DNA of 64,000 nucleotides from Pyrenula massariospora. Taxonomy: Eukaryota; Ascomycota; Eurotiomycetes; Pyrenulales; Pyrenulaceae. How positions within the stretch are numbered: position 1 is the first letter of the stretch; the number at the start of each line of letters is the position of its first letter. The stretch is from contig JAGFMI010000012.1 in NCBI GenBank assembly GCA_021030905.1, forward strand, positions 930,001 through 994,000, in the 5' to 3' direction. Shown piece by piece: positions 1-12,544 of this stretch. The notes below the pieces were generated by a model that was not told the DNA's origin, did no database searches, and saw nothing but the letters and a program-made list of their open reading frames with translations. A program made the position numbers and the translations under genes.

Positions 1-2068
1 TCTATAAAGACTCTATCGTCCCAGCGACAGATGTATCTTGAAAGAGAAAGGCCGGCCTGGAGAAGGAGAAATCGATAGCATACCAGATGGCCTTCTTAAA
101 GCTTATGGATTGCTTGACCAGAACTCCATCTTTGGGACCTCCTGTGTTGGCCAAGCCGGCCGTCAGGGGGGATTCCGCAGCTACGAACAGTCCCGAAACA
201 GATATGCGGCCCCGCCAAGGGCAGAAATTGGCAGTAGGCTTACCTCCGCGGCGGTCTCGATCGTCTCGACGGACGAAGTACCTACTAGCCAAGATGGATA
301 TGCAGTCTGAAGTCCTTTAGGAGCGGGACCTCTTCCTGCCAAGGATGCCTTGGCAGTTTGAGGAGCGCACGGATTCTTGGCTGTCCGGGCTTGTGGTGCA
401 GGCAGAGTCGCGGCCTGTAATATCACTCGTACAGACAAGACTTCCATCGGCCGCGCCATGCAAGATAAGTTCTCTTGGGCAATGTACTCACAAGCCGATG
501 ACTGGATATGCCAAGATCGGCGAGAAGAGTCTGCGCAGGACTGGATATTCCGACAATTTTGGAGGCAGGGTGTCTTCTTCAAGGACCACACATTCATTCT
601 TGTCAAAGATAATCCGCTCTTGGGGCTATAATGGATCAATCAGTAGGCGATGAGCTAGCAACACATCAGCCGTGGTAAGGCGGGAGATGTTTTAAAACGA
701 GCTTTTATCAACGTATCAAGAAACAGGGGGCCCATGCACTTATCCAGCCTCGGACAGCCCCACCGCATCTCAGGAGAGCTTCAATCACTGATCAGCCATC
801 GACTGCACTTTCTAGTCATGATGTGGATCTCAGAAATGGGCAATGCAGTCTGCTTTGCACCAATCATGGACGTGAAAATTAAAATCACGTCAAGCACATG
901 TCCCGTTCACTTGTCAAGGATTGAACCTGACATCTCGATGCTTGTGCAGAAAATGAGAAGATTAAGTTACCAATTCATGATCATCCTTGCCGAAAAGATG
1001 AATGCTTGTCTTGCCGGGAGATAAGACAGTGAGGTTGGTGGCCGCGCATGCCTCGGGGTAGGCGTCGCTCATGAGTAGGATTTTCGTACGTTGAGAGGCC
1101 AAGGCAAGACAGAAGGATAAGAAATTTCCTCCTACGTTGCGGGCCAAGCGCGAGGTTCGAGCGACACCCTTTGTCTTTGAAGAGTGCGAGTCATAAATTT
1201 AGAGCTCCCTTAGTCCTTTACGTGGCGTCGACTGCACAGAGAAAGAGTGGCTGGGTCTTTGCAAAGAGTTGATGTGGCTCCGAAATCTCCGGCTTGGCTA
1301 GATAGGGGTTCGAGAATAGTCAATATCTCTGAGACGGTGACCTTGATATTCTTGCAAGCCAATCATGCGTAAAGTGTTGCATAGGTATTGAGGTGAGACT
1401 GATGAGAGTAGAGACCTTGAGAAGCTTGGCTGAGAAAGTGCTCCAGGGGCGGCTTCGGAGGCTTCCCCGACAAGTCGGAGCCAAGGCCGGGCTTCCTTTC
1501 CGCTCCACAGGACTCAAGCAGGAGGCTGTCAATGGCATCTATGGGAGACGTTGAATTGCACCATGGCGGCGTCTGTATTCGTTCCATACCAAAAGAAGTC
1601 TAACTTTCCGTGAAACGGTTCAAAGAATGGTGTGGCTTTGCTCCTAATATCATTATGAGCGATAGTAGGCATCTTGACTGATCCTTGCCTACTTACCGGG
1701 TCAACTCATCATCAGTTAGTCATTAATGTAGATGGTAATCTGCAAAGCTGACTGCAATGGTGCGTAGTATCGAAAGGATGTCAAGATTGATAAGATAATC
1801 TAAGATCTAGGTTGAAAGAAGAACAACGTCTATGTCCATGAACAGTCAAAATCAACTCGGAGAAATATCAACCGACTCTTTTCGCCCCGCAATGCAATGC
1901 CAAAGTGTGGTATCCGCGTAGCAAAACGACCGAATCCCTTACCCAATGCGCAATGAGAATCGTGAGAAATCTAGGTTCGTAACGTCGTATAGATACTCAG
2001 AATATTAAGGCCCAATACCCATTCCTGAAGAAAATAAACTGTCAGCTGCCCTCGCCATTCTTTCGGTC
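1..2068. other. non-coding stretch at window start
   Basis: No reading frame here looks like a real protein. The longest frames are short, have compositions unlike any family I know, and overlap each other on both strands. The last few hundred bases before 2068 are presumably the 3' untranslated region of the copper-fist gene, which runs leftward. A GGTTCGA-like string near 1304-1316 has no tRNA around it. Confidence 0.5.
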
Positions 2069-3842
2069 TTAGTAGTCAGCCTCTGTATCGACCATGGACA
2101 TGCTCGATGGTGTTGTGGCTGCATAAGACCACATCGGATCCTCCGCGTTGTTTGCAATGGTTGGTTGGAGAAAAGCCTCTGTTTTGATGGGCTGATTGAC
2201 ATCCGAACCACTCATATGGGCATACTTCTGAGCTTCCCGAACAGTCAAGCCATGTTCAGGGCCTAAAGGGCTGGTCTGCATTTGATCCTGAGGAGGCGAA
2301 GGGAAATGCTGTTGCTGCAAAGGACTAGAAAAATCTGGATTGATAGTACTTGATGGATGCTGGACCGTGTCTGAAGAATGCATGGCTGAGCTTGGCGCCG
2401 ACGTAGGTGTGGTCGTAACAGACGTCACAGGATAGTCGTTAAATGAGCTTCCGGTCTGGTGAATCGCGTCCGTGGAGCTCATTGGGGAATTGCTCATCGA
2501 GTTTCTCATCTCCAAATTCCGTTGCTGCATTGCTTTGGTCTCCTCTTCTGCGCTCTTGAGAAAGTCATCAATGTTCAAGTTTTCAGCATTAGTAGATGAC
2601 GATGTAGGTATTGGCACGCCTGTCAAATCGCTAACGCCGCTGAGCCTATACTTGTCTTGGTCATTCTCAAGATCGAAATCGCTAGCGTTGTCTGCCGGTT
2701 CCTGCAAATTGTCTTGAATGGCATGAGGGTGATCTCCAATTTCCGACAGATCCCCAGAAGATGACGTTAAGCCAGGGTGGCTTAAGTGGCTATTCCAGTC
2801 TAAACTAGCGTATGATGGAGGTTGGCTAGGAGCAGCAGAATATGTACCGCTCTGGTTGCACGCTAGATTATAGGTGGACCAATCGACTCCGGCTGAGTGC
2901 AACGGAGGTTCCACATCCGGATCAGGGGTGTTGAAATAGCTTTCGTATTGACTATCGGACGACGGGAGTGGCAAAGAAGCAGGACTACCGGCTCCAAATG
3001 GTGAGTCAATATTTGGGAGCCCATGTATGTGAGGAAGATGATCGGGGGTAGTAACAGCGTTGAGCTCTGGTGAACCATGCTCTGATTTGGCGCGGCGAAT
3101 AGATTGTGGAGCGCTGGTGATGGAATCATAGTGATGTGGCGTTTCATGGTTGAGCAATGCTCTTTTAGTTAAAGGGAGGCTATCAACCGAGCGTTGAGCA
3201 ACCTCTGCATGACCGTGAATGGAATGAGGCCGCACCCTCGTGTACGGTACACCACACTTGTGCGCCATGTCATTGTGTTTATGGTGAACAGGCCGAAAGG
3301 GTCCGTTGGTAACAATCGACAATTTGCCGTCTGATTGAGTGGTATTTGGTCTTGGTCGAGGCGACTCGTATGAAGTTGAGGAGGTCGTCTCACAAGTATC
3401 TTCAGGGACGGGATCAAGATGATGTTCCTTTTTCAAAGCACAGGTGCATCGAGTGCCATGACTACAACAGCAAATGTGTTGGTCGGCTGCTTTGCGGTCA
3501 AGATCTCGACCAGCGTGGATCTCACTAGGCGGCTCACGCTTTGGATCCATCTTATCTGGATTGTGAGGACAATCCTCTTTGGAATGGGACTTGTCAGCGC
3601 ATTCGCATTTGACGTGAGTCGAACGCGATTTGCGCAAGCCGCGACAGTGAGGGCATTGCGAAACAGGTCTTCCTTTCTTGTTAATATGTGTCAAGTTCCG
3701 GTCTAAAGAATGGAATTAGTTGATTGTCCGCTGAACGCTTAAAGGGAAAGAGTCGAGGGAGCGTACCGTTATGCTGACAAGAACTAACGCGATGCCCACG
3801 AATGCAGGCATCACATGCGTATTTTTCCCCGTTGATGAGCAT
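2069..3842 (-). CDS. copper-fist transcription factor (Ace1/Haa1-like), 569 aa
   Basis: Two exons are predicted, 3842-3767 and 3702-2069, with a 64-nt intron (donor GTACGC, acceptor TTTAG) inside the DNA-binding domain. The join keeps phase and restores the copper-fist: Cys10, Cys13, Cys22 and His24 are the expected zinc ligands, followed by RGHR (15-18) and the minor-groove motif KGRP (35-38), then C-x2-C at 42/45. A Cys cluster (CCC at 103-105, then C111 and C113) resembles the copper-sensing Cys-rich segments of this family. The rest is Ser/Thr/Pro-rich and probably disordered, as usual for activation domains. Family members control copper or weak-acid stress genes in the nucleus. The N-terminus resembles Ace1/Haa1 more than Mac1/GRISEA. 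The paralogue identity and target metal are inferred. The start ATG directly precedes the canonical domain start. Confidence 0.9.
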
Positions 3843-5620
3843 GACTGAAGACCAATATAATAGTAAGGACCGCGAATGAAATTTCAGAGCACAGGCAGTG
3901 AGGCTGATTGAAGATCGCGAGACCAAGCCGCTGGCTGGAGATTGGGGCCAAGGCTGGATTTGATATAGTGATTAGCTGATGAGTAGAGAAGGCCGTTGGG
4001 AGGAAGATCCTTCGCGTTTTGTCGTACTAGTTTCAATCAATTTCATGTGCACCATTGAGTTCAATCGTGCTGATGCTGTGCTCTGGTCGTTGGAGGTCGG
4101 TCGGGAGGTGGTGCCGAACGCGGCCGGTCCGCTCAACACTCAAAATGAAACTTACGGGTCAAGGAAGCCTTGACCTCATGCCGGCATAGTGCGAATGGTG
4201 AAGACCAGACACCGGCGGCTTGTGACGGCGATCCGAATTGTGAGAATAGGGAAGATGAGTAAAAGTGAGCAGAGAGTCAGAGTTGGCGATGGTCAGAGTA
4301 GAGGATGTGGACAAAGAAGTGTGCGGGTGTGGGTGGGCGAGCGAGGTAGGACATGCCAAGGCCGGCCGACTGGCGAACCGTCACAAATGCGGGTAAAAGG
4401 TCGCGATCTTCCCCGACTACGAGCGACCTACGCCTGGGGTAACTGCTTCCAGCTAGGAACGGTCCCTAATCATCAATCATGTCTAGCCCTGCACGCCCGA
4501 AGAACGCCTGAAGTCAGACTGGGAGCCCCTAACCATGTTACCCCTCCATGTGCCCGACCAGCATCCTCTCTCTCAACTTTCCCACGGTACACACGACCGC
4601 AATGTCCAATGCGGGACCACAAACCCCTTCGAGCGATCTATTTTCAGGATCACATCAGAATCGTAAACTCTCTGCAGGACAGGCCAATACTTTTCAGCGC
4701 ACTCGACCGAGATTTCGCCAAGTAGGCGACATCCCACGGTTCGCAAGAGCACAACCAGGGCAGGGTGCAGACGCCACTGACTCACTAACCCGTAAGAGGC
4801 AGCCTTCGAGAAGCCTTCTCCCGCGACGATCTGCAGGCGAGCAGCTAGGGGGGGACCGCAGCCGGAAAACGGTGCCGCGGACTTCGCAGGGCTGATAATC
4901 CATTCGTCCAGAGAGACACCGGCCCCCCGTTGCCCACGGTTCTGAGTAAGACACACAGGATCGATCCGATGCGGAATCTGTGCCCTGTGTCTTATTGCAT
5001 CACCAGAGGCTGAGCCGGACTAGTGATGCAGTGAAGGAAGCAATAGTTACGGCTGAGGCTGAGGTATTCTAAGATACTGCAAGGCTTGGGGGGGACGGGA
5101 ACGGGAGACTTCCGCCGTCAGCTGCCACCCACTCTGGCAGTCTGACATCACAGAAGCAGGAACGAAAACGAGCGATGACTCCATCCAGACCGAGATCATG
5201 TGCTGGTCGCCGTTGACCGCTGCTTCCAAGGTGGAGCGACGGCGCGCTCTGGATCAATCCATGGCCAGGCAAATTATTCATCAGATTATCACAATTCATG
5301 TTCAATGACTTGAGCTTACTCCGAAACCGCGAGCACAAATCAAGTCTGTTGATGTTCTTCATTCGTCACTTGGCGCAGTGTAACCGACACCTCAACAGGA
5401 TGGATGTCTACCGAAAAAGAGAACCTGAAAATTGTCCAGTAATTCACCGTCGAGGCCCGTGTGCAAAAATTCCTGCCGACGACTGTCGAAGGATAGTTGG
5501 CCGTGATACTTGTGGGTCGGCTTCGTGCCTTTGAAATAGGATTTCAACAAAGTCTCGGCGTGCAGCGTCCCAAATGAGCATCTGTCAAAACCCATCTTGA
5601 CCATTGAAAGCAGTTTGCCC
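3843..5620. other. intergenic, upstream of the copper-fist gene
   Basis: About 1.8 kb with no convincing reading frame. It should hold the promoter and leader of the copper-fist gene and the 3' end of the next leftward gene. I see no RNA gene or repeat in it. A sequence alignment across related species would be needed to find regulatory sites. Confidence 0.45.
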
Positions 5621-6344
5621 CTATTCTTCCTCTGCAACCCCCTCCGACAGCTCTTCGTCATCCTCCTTGTCCACGTCATCGAGATCCGGTGGGAGATGAT
5701 CAAATCCATACTTGCAAATCAATCGTGGAACTTCACCCTCCAGCCCATCCACTTGGTCAAATCTCTGACTCTCTGCTCCAACCTTGCCCTCATATCCCCC
5801 GTATCCCTCAAAAACTCTGCCATCCAAATCCACCACCCAGATATACTCACACATCCCGCTCTGCCTGATAAATCCAAAATCCCTCTGGATCGGCACTTTC
5901 TTCGCCTCCGTCGCCTCCGCGACCAAATCCAGGATACCCGCCCCCGTATCTCGACTGAACGACGGACAAATCGTGGTCATCAGGTTCATGGATTTCTTTA
6001 TCTCCTCTAAGGTCATTTCCTCTCGCGACTTCTTATCCGCTTCTTTCTGAGCCGTCTCATAAGTAGCCCAGATCTCGTCCGCTTCCTCCTTGCTGGGGTA
6101 GTAGATGTGCTGCAGGCCGGCGGCGAGGCGGTCGATCTGGCCCGGGGTGTCCAGGAAATGCAGGACACGGGTACCTTGGCCGCTGGGGTAGCCGTCCCAT
6201 TGGCCGTATTGGACGATGACCATCTGGGTGGGTGATTTGTTAGTAATGCACTGATAGTGATGGAGGGATGAAGACGCTGAGACCAGAAACAAATATACTC
6301 ACGGAGCCGTTGTGGACCACGATGACGAGGTTGCGAGTCCCCAT
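5621..6344 (-). CDS. conserved fungal protein of unknown function, 214 aa
   Basis: Two exons are predicted, 6344-6303 and 6223-5621, with a 79-nt intron (GTGAGT...CCCAG) in phase 0. The spliced N-terminus begins MGTRNLVIVVHNGS and continues into MVIVQYGQWDGYPSGQG. This MGTRNL...V-QYGQWDGYP-GQG signature recurs in fungal proteins of unknown function, as I recall the family. The middle is helical and charged, a conserved-looking segment at about 130-170 contains the string YIWVVDLDGRVFEGYGG, and the C-terminus is strongly acidic. There is no signal peptide or membrane segment, so it is probably cytosolic. The short first exon was chosen because its ATG and consensus donor restore the family N-terminus. 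No biochemical role can be given. Confidence 0.75.
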
Positions 6345-7326
6345 TTTCCTTGCTGTATGACTAAATCCTGGTCAAAGGGCGCTCAAATAGGGTTGGGATG
6401 ACTCCGTGATGCCTTCAGGAATTTCTTCAATTCAAGCTTGTGAAGACGAAGACGACTTAACATTGAAGAAGAGAGTGTGATCATGGTCGATACTAAATAC
6501 TAAGTGGTACCTGCTGCCCCGGCGTTCCTGATGTCCTAAAGCGGCGAAGTTGCCTGATCACCTGCAGCAGCAATATCAATGACCTGCATCGCGGGCTAGG
6601 CAGCAGCCTGAAGTCTAATCTGCACAGCTTCAATTTGGGAAAATTTTCACCCTGGCTATTGCGCACAGCAGGCAGAGCTGTACGACGGGAATGTGCAAAT
6701 AGGCTCCCGTGGGGTCATAGCGCTGCTTCTTTATAGCTGGCTAAATGAGAAATTGAGGTGGGAGAAGGTATAGCTGTGCGTATGAGCGTATCATTGGCAT
6801 GATTGGAGGTGCCGTTCCACGAAGGTGATGAATTGTGAGAACACCCAGTGGGGGAACCTATCTTCTAATCTATCGAGAGAAGGAACTCGAAGCGCACAAA
6901 TGTTTTCTTGGTCCTAGGAGAGACTCAGCCCTGATTCACAAAGAGCACAACAGTATATCAAATTTAATTCACCAAAGAAGATGATACCGCCTAGCGACTG
7001 TGATTGGATGAACACACGATGGCTTCGGATCATGAGACGACGCGTCAGGCAGATAGAACCCGTCTCATTGTATGAGGAGGTATCCTGGCCAGTGTTCAAG
7101 TACCTTTAGATCAATCAGGCCGACTCATTTGATGTGTATTCAACATAGGACCCTGAACACGCAAGCTGTCACAACGATTTCTAGCATTATTGATTATGCG
7201 TAACTGGCCCACTCTTTGCTATGACTCATGGCTGAGAATATTTGGATGAAGGAACACGTGGAATTAGATCAGGATGAAATTTGATAACGAAAAAGCCCGA
7301 CTCCATCCTACACACAATATTGAAAA
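6345..7326. other. intergenic, no gene seen
   Basis: About 1 kb between two leftward genes. The small frames here are not protein-like. It should contain the promoter of the 214-aa protein gene and the 3' untranslated region of the NACHT-ankyrin gene. No repeat or RNA gene was recognised. Confidence 0.5.
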
Positions 7327-10300
7327 CTACGCTGTGGCTGTGGTAATTGATTCTTCTCGAATGTCGACTCCGCGCTTCGCTCCGTGGCTCATCAGCAGAT
7401 CTAACACCTCTTGATATGCCGCATCGCCTTCGTCTTCCTCATCGAGCAGAAGTATATCCAAGGGCGTTTTACCGTACTCATTTTCCACATTGACCTGAGC
7501 TCCATATTGAATGAGCGTCTGCACTAAAGTTATGTCCCATAGAGACGCTGCATCGTGAAGAGGAGATCCTCGGTAATCGCAAAATCCCCCAATATTAGGG
7601 TTTACGCCTTTGTCCAAAAGTGCACGTGCTACGTCGTGGTTATCTCCACGAAGAGCGCTGCAAAGAGGTGTACGATCGTGACGTCCTTCGAGGTTCGGAT
7701 CTGCGTCGTATTTTAAAAGCAGCTGTACTGCCGGCAAATCGCCCACCCAAGCGGCCCTACAAAGAGGCGTCTCTCCGTCGCCAGTGCGAAGGTCGGTCCT
7801 TGCTCCAGCTTTCAGTAGAAGCTCCATGGAGGCGTAGAATCCTTTATCAACTGTCAGATACAATGGATTTTGCTGATCACTGCCCCAAACGATGTTGACT
7901 TCTGCATTATGATCTAAGAGCAATCCAATAAAAGCAGGATCACGGCACCGTGCCGCCTCACTAAGCGCAGTGCCGTGTATAGTCTTAATGTGAATATCAG
8001 CTCCCCTATTTAAGAGTAGCTTCACGACATCCAGATGCTGCAGGCTCGTTGCCGCCATGAGCGCGGTTTCGTAGCTCCCTAGGCTCTGGTTCACATCGAC
8101 CCCTGACTGTATTAAGAAATCCACCAGGCTCGCATTACCACTGGACGCTGCGGCAATAAGCGAATTCAACTCAGAGTTTTCAGCCAGTATGTCGGCCCCA
8201 TAAGTCACCAAGAGTCGAACAATTTCTTCATGACCTCCAAAGCAAGCCCATAGCAGAGCTGTCGAGTTTGCAGAATCTCTAAACTCGGTATGCGCGCCTG
8301 CCTTTAGCAGAAGCTCAACCAAAGCCTTCCATCCATTTCTTGCCGCTGCGATTAAACCGGTGCCAAAGAAACCACCATATGCATTGATAGCATCTGACAC
8401 TTGTTTCTTATTGTCTGACTGGCTGCAAGATTCGAGTCGATTTTGATTATTGCTTATGAGGCTTTTAACTACTGATAGAAGCCCCAAAGCACATGCAACG
8501 GTCAAGGACAGCTCGTTTAGAAGACATTTCCAGCCGCATTCACAACACAAAAGTGTCCACCAGGCGTAAAATTTATCCCCGCCAGGATCGCATGCAACCA
8601 AAGCAGTGCATAGGAGCGGGTTGTATACTCCTTCCACATAGAAATCGACTTGTCGATAGTGGGCTGGCCAATTCAGAGCGGCGTAACAGAAGCCAGGCAT
8701 ATCAGCGTACTGTGCTCCTTTGAGATATTTTCTCAGGTCCCATCTCCTTTCAATATCCTCTTTGGGTTTCTTCCGACTAAATTCGTTAAAGCTTAGTAAA
8801 GCTATGCATGATCGAGCCATTAGTATATGTCCCTCGGGATCATTAAATGTGTGCTGCCACACAGAATTGGACTTTTTTGGCTCCACACCCGTATATTTAC
8901 TCTCAGAAGGTTGAATTTGATGGGACAGAAATTCTCGTAAGGTCTGGTGTAGCAGAAGCACCTTGTCCTCGACGATACTGACCATCAGACCGCAAAGCTC
9001 TCGAATCATGGCTTTTGACTGCACTTCGCTTGGAAGTTGGAGATCCTTGTAAGACTTTGCGTCTTCGAAATCAGTGACCTCTAACAACGTAACAAGTTCC
9101 ATTACCGATAGAGGTCTCACCGCGGTAAGAATGATCGACAGTAGATTTCGAGCCTTCGGAATGTCATCCTTGGGAATTCGAGAAAGCACTTCCTCGTACG
9201 CTTCATTGACTGAGGAGGGTAGGTGTTTTATTCTTGTTTTGATCCTTGAAGCTGTTGGATCTTTTGCTGCTCGATCTCTGATCAGGCGAAGCGTCAAATG
9301 AATATATAGATACGTCCGATGTTCAGTGCCTTTTAGATGATCCGCTATGGCGCGTTGATCCTGATCAGAGAATCTAGACGTGATTCGCGGTATCTCATCG
9401 TCAATGAACAAATCGATCTCACGCCTGATCTGCTCGGAGCACTCCTCTCCCTCAACGTGAGTAAACGCAGGAGAATTCTGCAAAGGCTGGAAAGATTGCT
9501 TGACCATTTCATAGGGCCGACTGGTAAGGAAAAATTTGACAGACATCATTTTGTGGTGATCTTTCTCCGAGACAAATTCCCTCAAGCATCTGATGAGCTG
9601 GTATCGTGCATCTGCGTGACATTCGTCCATTGCGTCGAGAACACAAACAATCTTGCCTGTGATAGGCTTACTAGCCACAGAAAGTAAGATTTCCCACAAG
9701 GCGAAGAAGTCTTTCCGGAGTTCAACACCTCTGGTTTTGTATTTTTGCAGCACACTTTCAATGACATCCGCATGTGGGTTCTGTTCGAGTAACTGGTGAA
9801 GTATCGCAGCTAAGGCATGCTCTCCTCGCGTTCGAGATTCATCACCATCCTTGAAAAAGAAATAGCACACAGTGGTGGAGAGAGTACTTGTCGAGAGTTT
9901 TCTTTCGTCAATCAAGCACCGTGAGAGGACAGACTTCCCGCAACCTGGATCGGCCGTAACCAAAAATATACGAGATCCTTCGGAATCTCTCCACTGAGTG
10001 AATCTGGAGTCAGAAATCAACCATTCACACGTTCCTGGAACTCTCTCCCTATTAGAGTTCTTGTCTCGCTGATAGGCAGAAGCAAAAGCGTGGAACATTT
10101 CGGTCGTGTCCTTATCTCGATTTCGCTCAAGCTGCTGTCTTTGAGCTTCCTTCAGGGCATTCACAACATCTGTAAGTATTTTTGAGACTGTATCCAGTTG
10201 CGCATTTTGCTCTTCCCATTGGCGGTGCTCGGCATCCTTATCCAAAAAGGTCGCCAACTGTTCACACCGTTCTTCCGAAGTCTGTATTGATTTGACAGAC

Positions 10301-10945
10301 TCCTCCCACCGACCAGGGTTCAAAATGCTCTTCACTCCCCTCTTGAGCTGATGCTGGTGTAGATAAGAAAGGGCCTGTGCCTGATATTCAAGGATGTGGT
10401 AGTACAAGTCACAAACTGCGTCTTCATATTCGTGATCCGAAAGGTTGACTTGCTTGAGGTATAGCTTTTGCCGGACCTCATACAGCCTAATGGCATGGCA
10501 CACATGGTCTAATCCATCAAGCAACTTTCCTGTCGCCTTCCCTGGCTCTAACATCAACTTTGAATCGTCAGCACTATCATACACCAAATCTAGGTCCATG
10601 ACTCACAGGCAGTAACACCGACATCCCAGCCATGGCAAGCGCGGCGAATGGCTCCGCGCTGACCGCCGAAGCGACCATGTCCTTGCTCCAGATGACAAAC
10701 TTGATCAGCCGCTCGCCGCAATCGCGAAGCTTCAGCTCCAGCGATCCAAGCTTGAGCACCAATTGCTCGCTCTCGCTTTCTTTGACTTTGGCCGTGACTG
10801 CATCCTTGAGATGCTCTCTGGAGCCCTCGAAAGTCTTGTCGCTACCGCGAAACAGCTGCTCATATTGGTCCACAAGGTCGGGTTTCTCCTTTTTCAAACG
10901 CTGATAAGCTTTCCCCCAAAGATCATGTGTGTTGATTGCGTCCAT
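7327..10945 (-). CDS. NACHT-ankyrin NLR-like protein, 1189 aa
   Basis: Two exons are predicted, 10945-10607 and 10557-7327, with a 49-nt intron (GTGAGT...TCAAAG). The join reads VLLP|LMLEPG and restores the N-terminal domain that precedes NACHT in many fungal NLR-like proteins. Order of parts: NACHT-associated N-terminal domain (about 1-230); NACHT NTPase with Walker A ADPGCGKS near 315 and a Walker B-like VLDAMDE near 420; a helical NACHT-linked region with conserved Trp/Cys; then about ten ankyrin repeats (838-1160) with TPL-A-GH and LLL-GA patterns. In fungi such proteins are thought to oligomerise on ligand sensing and trigger incompatibility or other cell-death responses; here that role is inferred from architecture only. 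The frame is open throughout, so the gene looks intact. The ankyrin repeats differ clearly from one another, unlike recently duplicated, nearly identical arrays. Confidence 0.88.
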
Positions 10946-12544
10946 CTAGAACTAGGAAATTACTTTTTAAAAAGTCTTTCTCGGTCGTTAGAGTCATGCG
11001 TCTTCTTCGGCCCAGGCAGCCGCTTCATCAGCAAGAATTGTGCGATCTTGTTGTTACACAGGAAACCGCCTCGCAAGGCTGGGCTCAGCCACCTCCGTCA
11101 GATGGCTGCCACAGCCAGATCTCTGCATGTACCTCCCAGCGGAAATTTCTATACGGAGATATCTCCAGAAATTTATCGGAGACATGTTCTCAGAATTTCA
11201 GCGTGTCACCACCATCAATTCTTAGAACGTCAGGTTTGCTCTTCCATGGGTCGCTCTTAACAAATGTCAGTCTTGCTCTTAAATTATCTATCATATAGGT
11301 TAATCTTGTGATCAAGGGCAATATTCTCGTCTAGAAGTATTTAGTCATCCACGAAACGCCCTATCTTCGGCAGGAAGTCGTGCTGTGCGTAGAAAAAAAA
11401 CCTTAAGTTCGGGTTCCCGAGAGAATTACAGTCTTGGCCCGTGAATGTGAAGGCAAAGACTGCATGAATTCGATTCCCAGCTCCGACAGCAAAGATAGTA
11501 ATTACAATGGCCAACCTTCTAGGTGCCTGGGGGGTGCGTAGCGTGATTGCGCCCGGCAAATGACTGGTTGAGCACGTACCTGTGCAGAACAGCTTCAGGC
11601 CCACTCGCAACCGCAAAGAAAATTGCTACGTTTTGAACCGCACTCATAAGACACCTCTTACCAAGCTTCATTTCCTTGCCCTCCCATACTACACCCATAC
11701 TGAAGTGCGGACACGGCTCAGGAGGAATAGTTTTATCTAGAACTCACAAAATATTCCCCACCCACCCTCGGCTGTCAACTGTAGCATCCATTTCTGAGGA
11801 CTAGTCTACGGATCATGTTGCCATACTCCAGGTTGGCACGCAGGAGAGCTCGTATGCATCCTCCACAGGGCGATAGTGGAAGATCACCAAACGTGCTTCA
11901 AGAAACATCGTTACTATTCTAATCTCGAAATTCACCCTGATACACCCAGTCCCCATTCCTCGCAAACCCCGTCTCAATACTCCTGTCCACCGCACAAAAG
12001 CCCCAGCCATATAAGCTACACATCTGTACAGATGCCAGGCCGGGAAGCACTCGCAGCTCAGCCACGACAGCGGGAACAGCGCCATAAAGCTGTTAGCACA
12101 GACTCGCGACGACGTCACGCTGTGGTGCCACGCGTCCAGGTCCCTGCGGATGGGACTATCTCTACAAAATTCAAATCCTAACACCAATTTCTTGTGATTT
12201 TAGGAGGCTCTAAGGTTTAGGTATTGCCTCACTGCTAATATCAGCCTGTTTCTGTCAACCTGTGTCTTAGTCTTCGTTTACTATTGAGTTTTTGAATTTA
12301 ATGCAACTCTAGCTTCAGTGGCTGCTTGGGCCAAAACTGCATTTAACTCGAAAACCTAAGTCAAGAGTACTACATGTCATTTGAAAAGTGCTGATGCATT
12401 CGAGAGTGTGCTGGAATGCGATACTTCATTCTTGGTTTCCATTAAACGGAAAGCACTACGATTACCGAGTCTCTTTTAGGACAGAGACCTGGGAAGCGCT
12501 TCCCAGAATATTCCAAGCGAAGAAATTAGACACTACGATATCCC
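10946..12544. other. intergenic between the NLR-like and HET genes
   Basis: About 1.6 kb. It should include the promoter of the NACHT-ankyrin gene and the 3' end of the HET gene. A leftward frame at 11813-12187 (124 codons) is the longest here, but its composition (many Trp, Cys and Arg) and lack of a recognisable motif do not support calling it a gene. Confidence 0.45.

Noticed and set aside
181-639. Leftward 152-codon frame near the window start
   Set aside because: Overlaps two frames on the other strand and shows no motif or coding-like composition.
1304-1316. T-loop-like GGTTCGA string
   Set aside because: No acceptor, anticodon or D-arm pairing around it; not a tRNA.
11813-12187. Leftward 124-codon frame between the NLR-like and HET genes
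   Set aside because: No family resemblance, an odd Trp/Cys/Arg-rich composition, and no independent support for a start or splicing.
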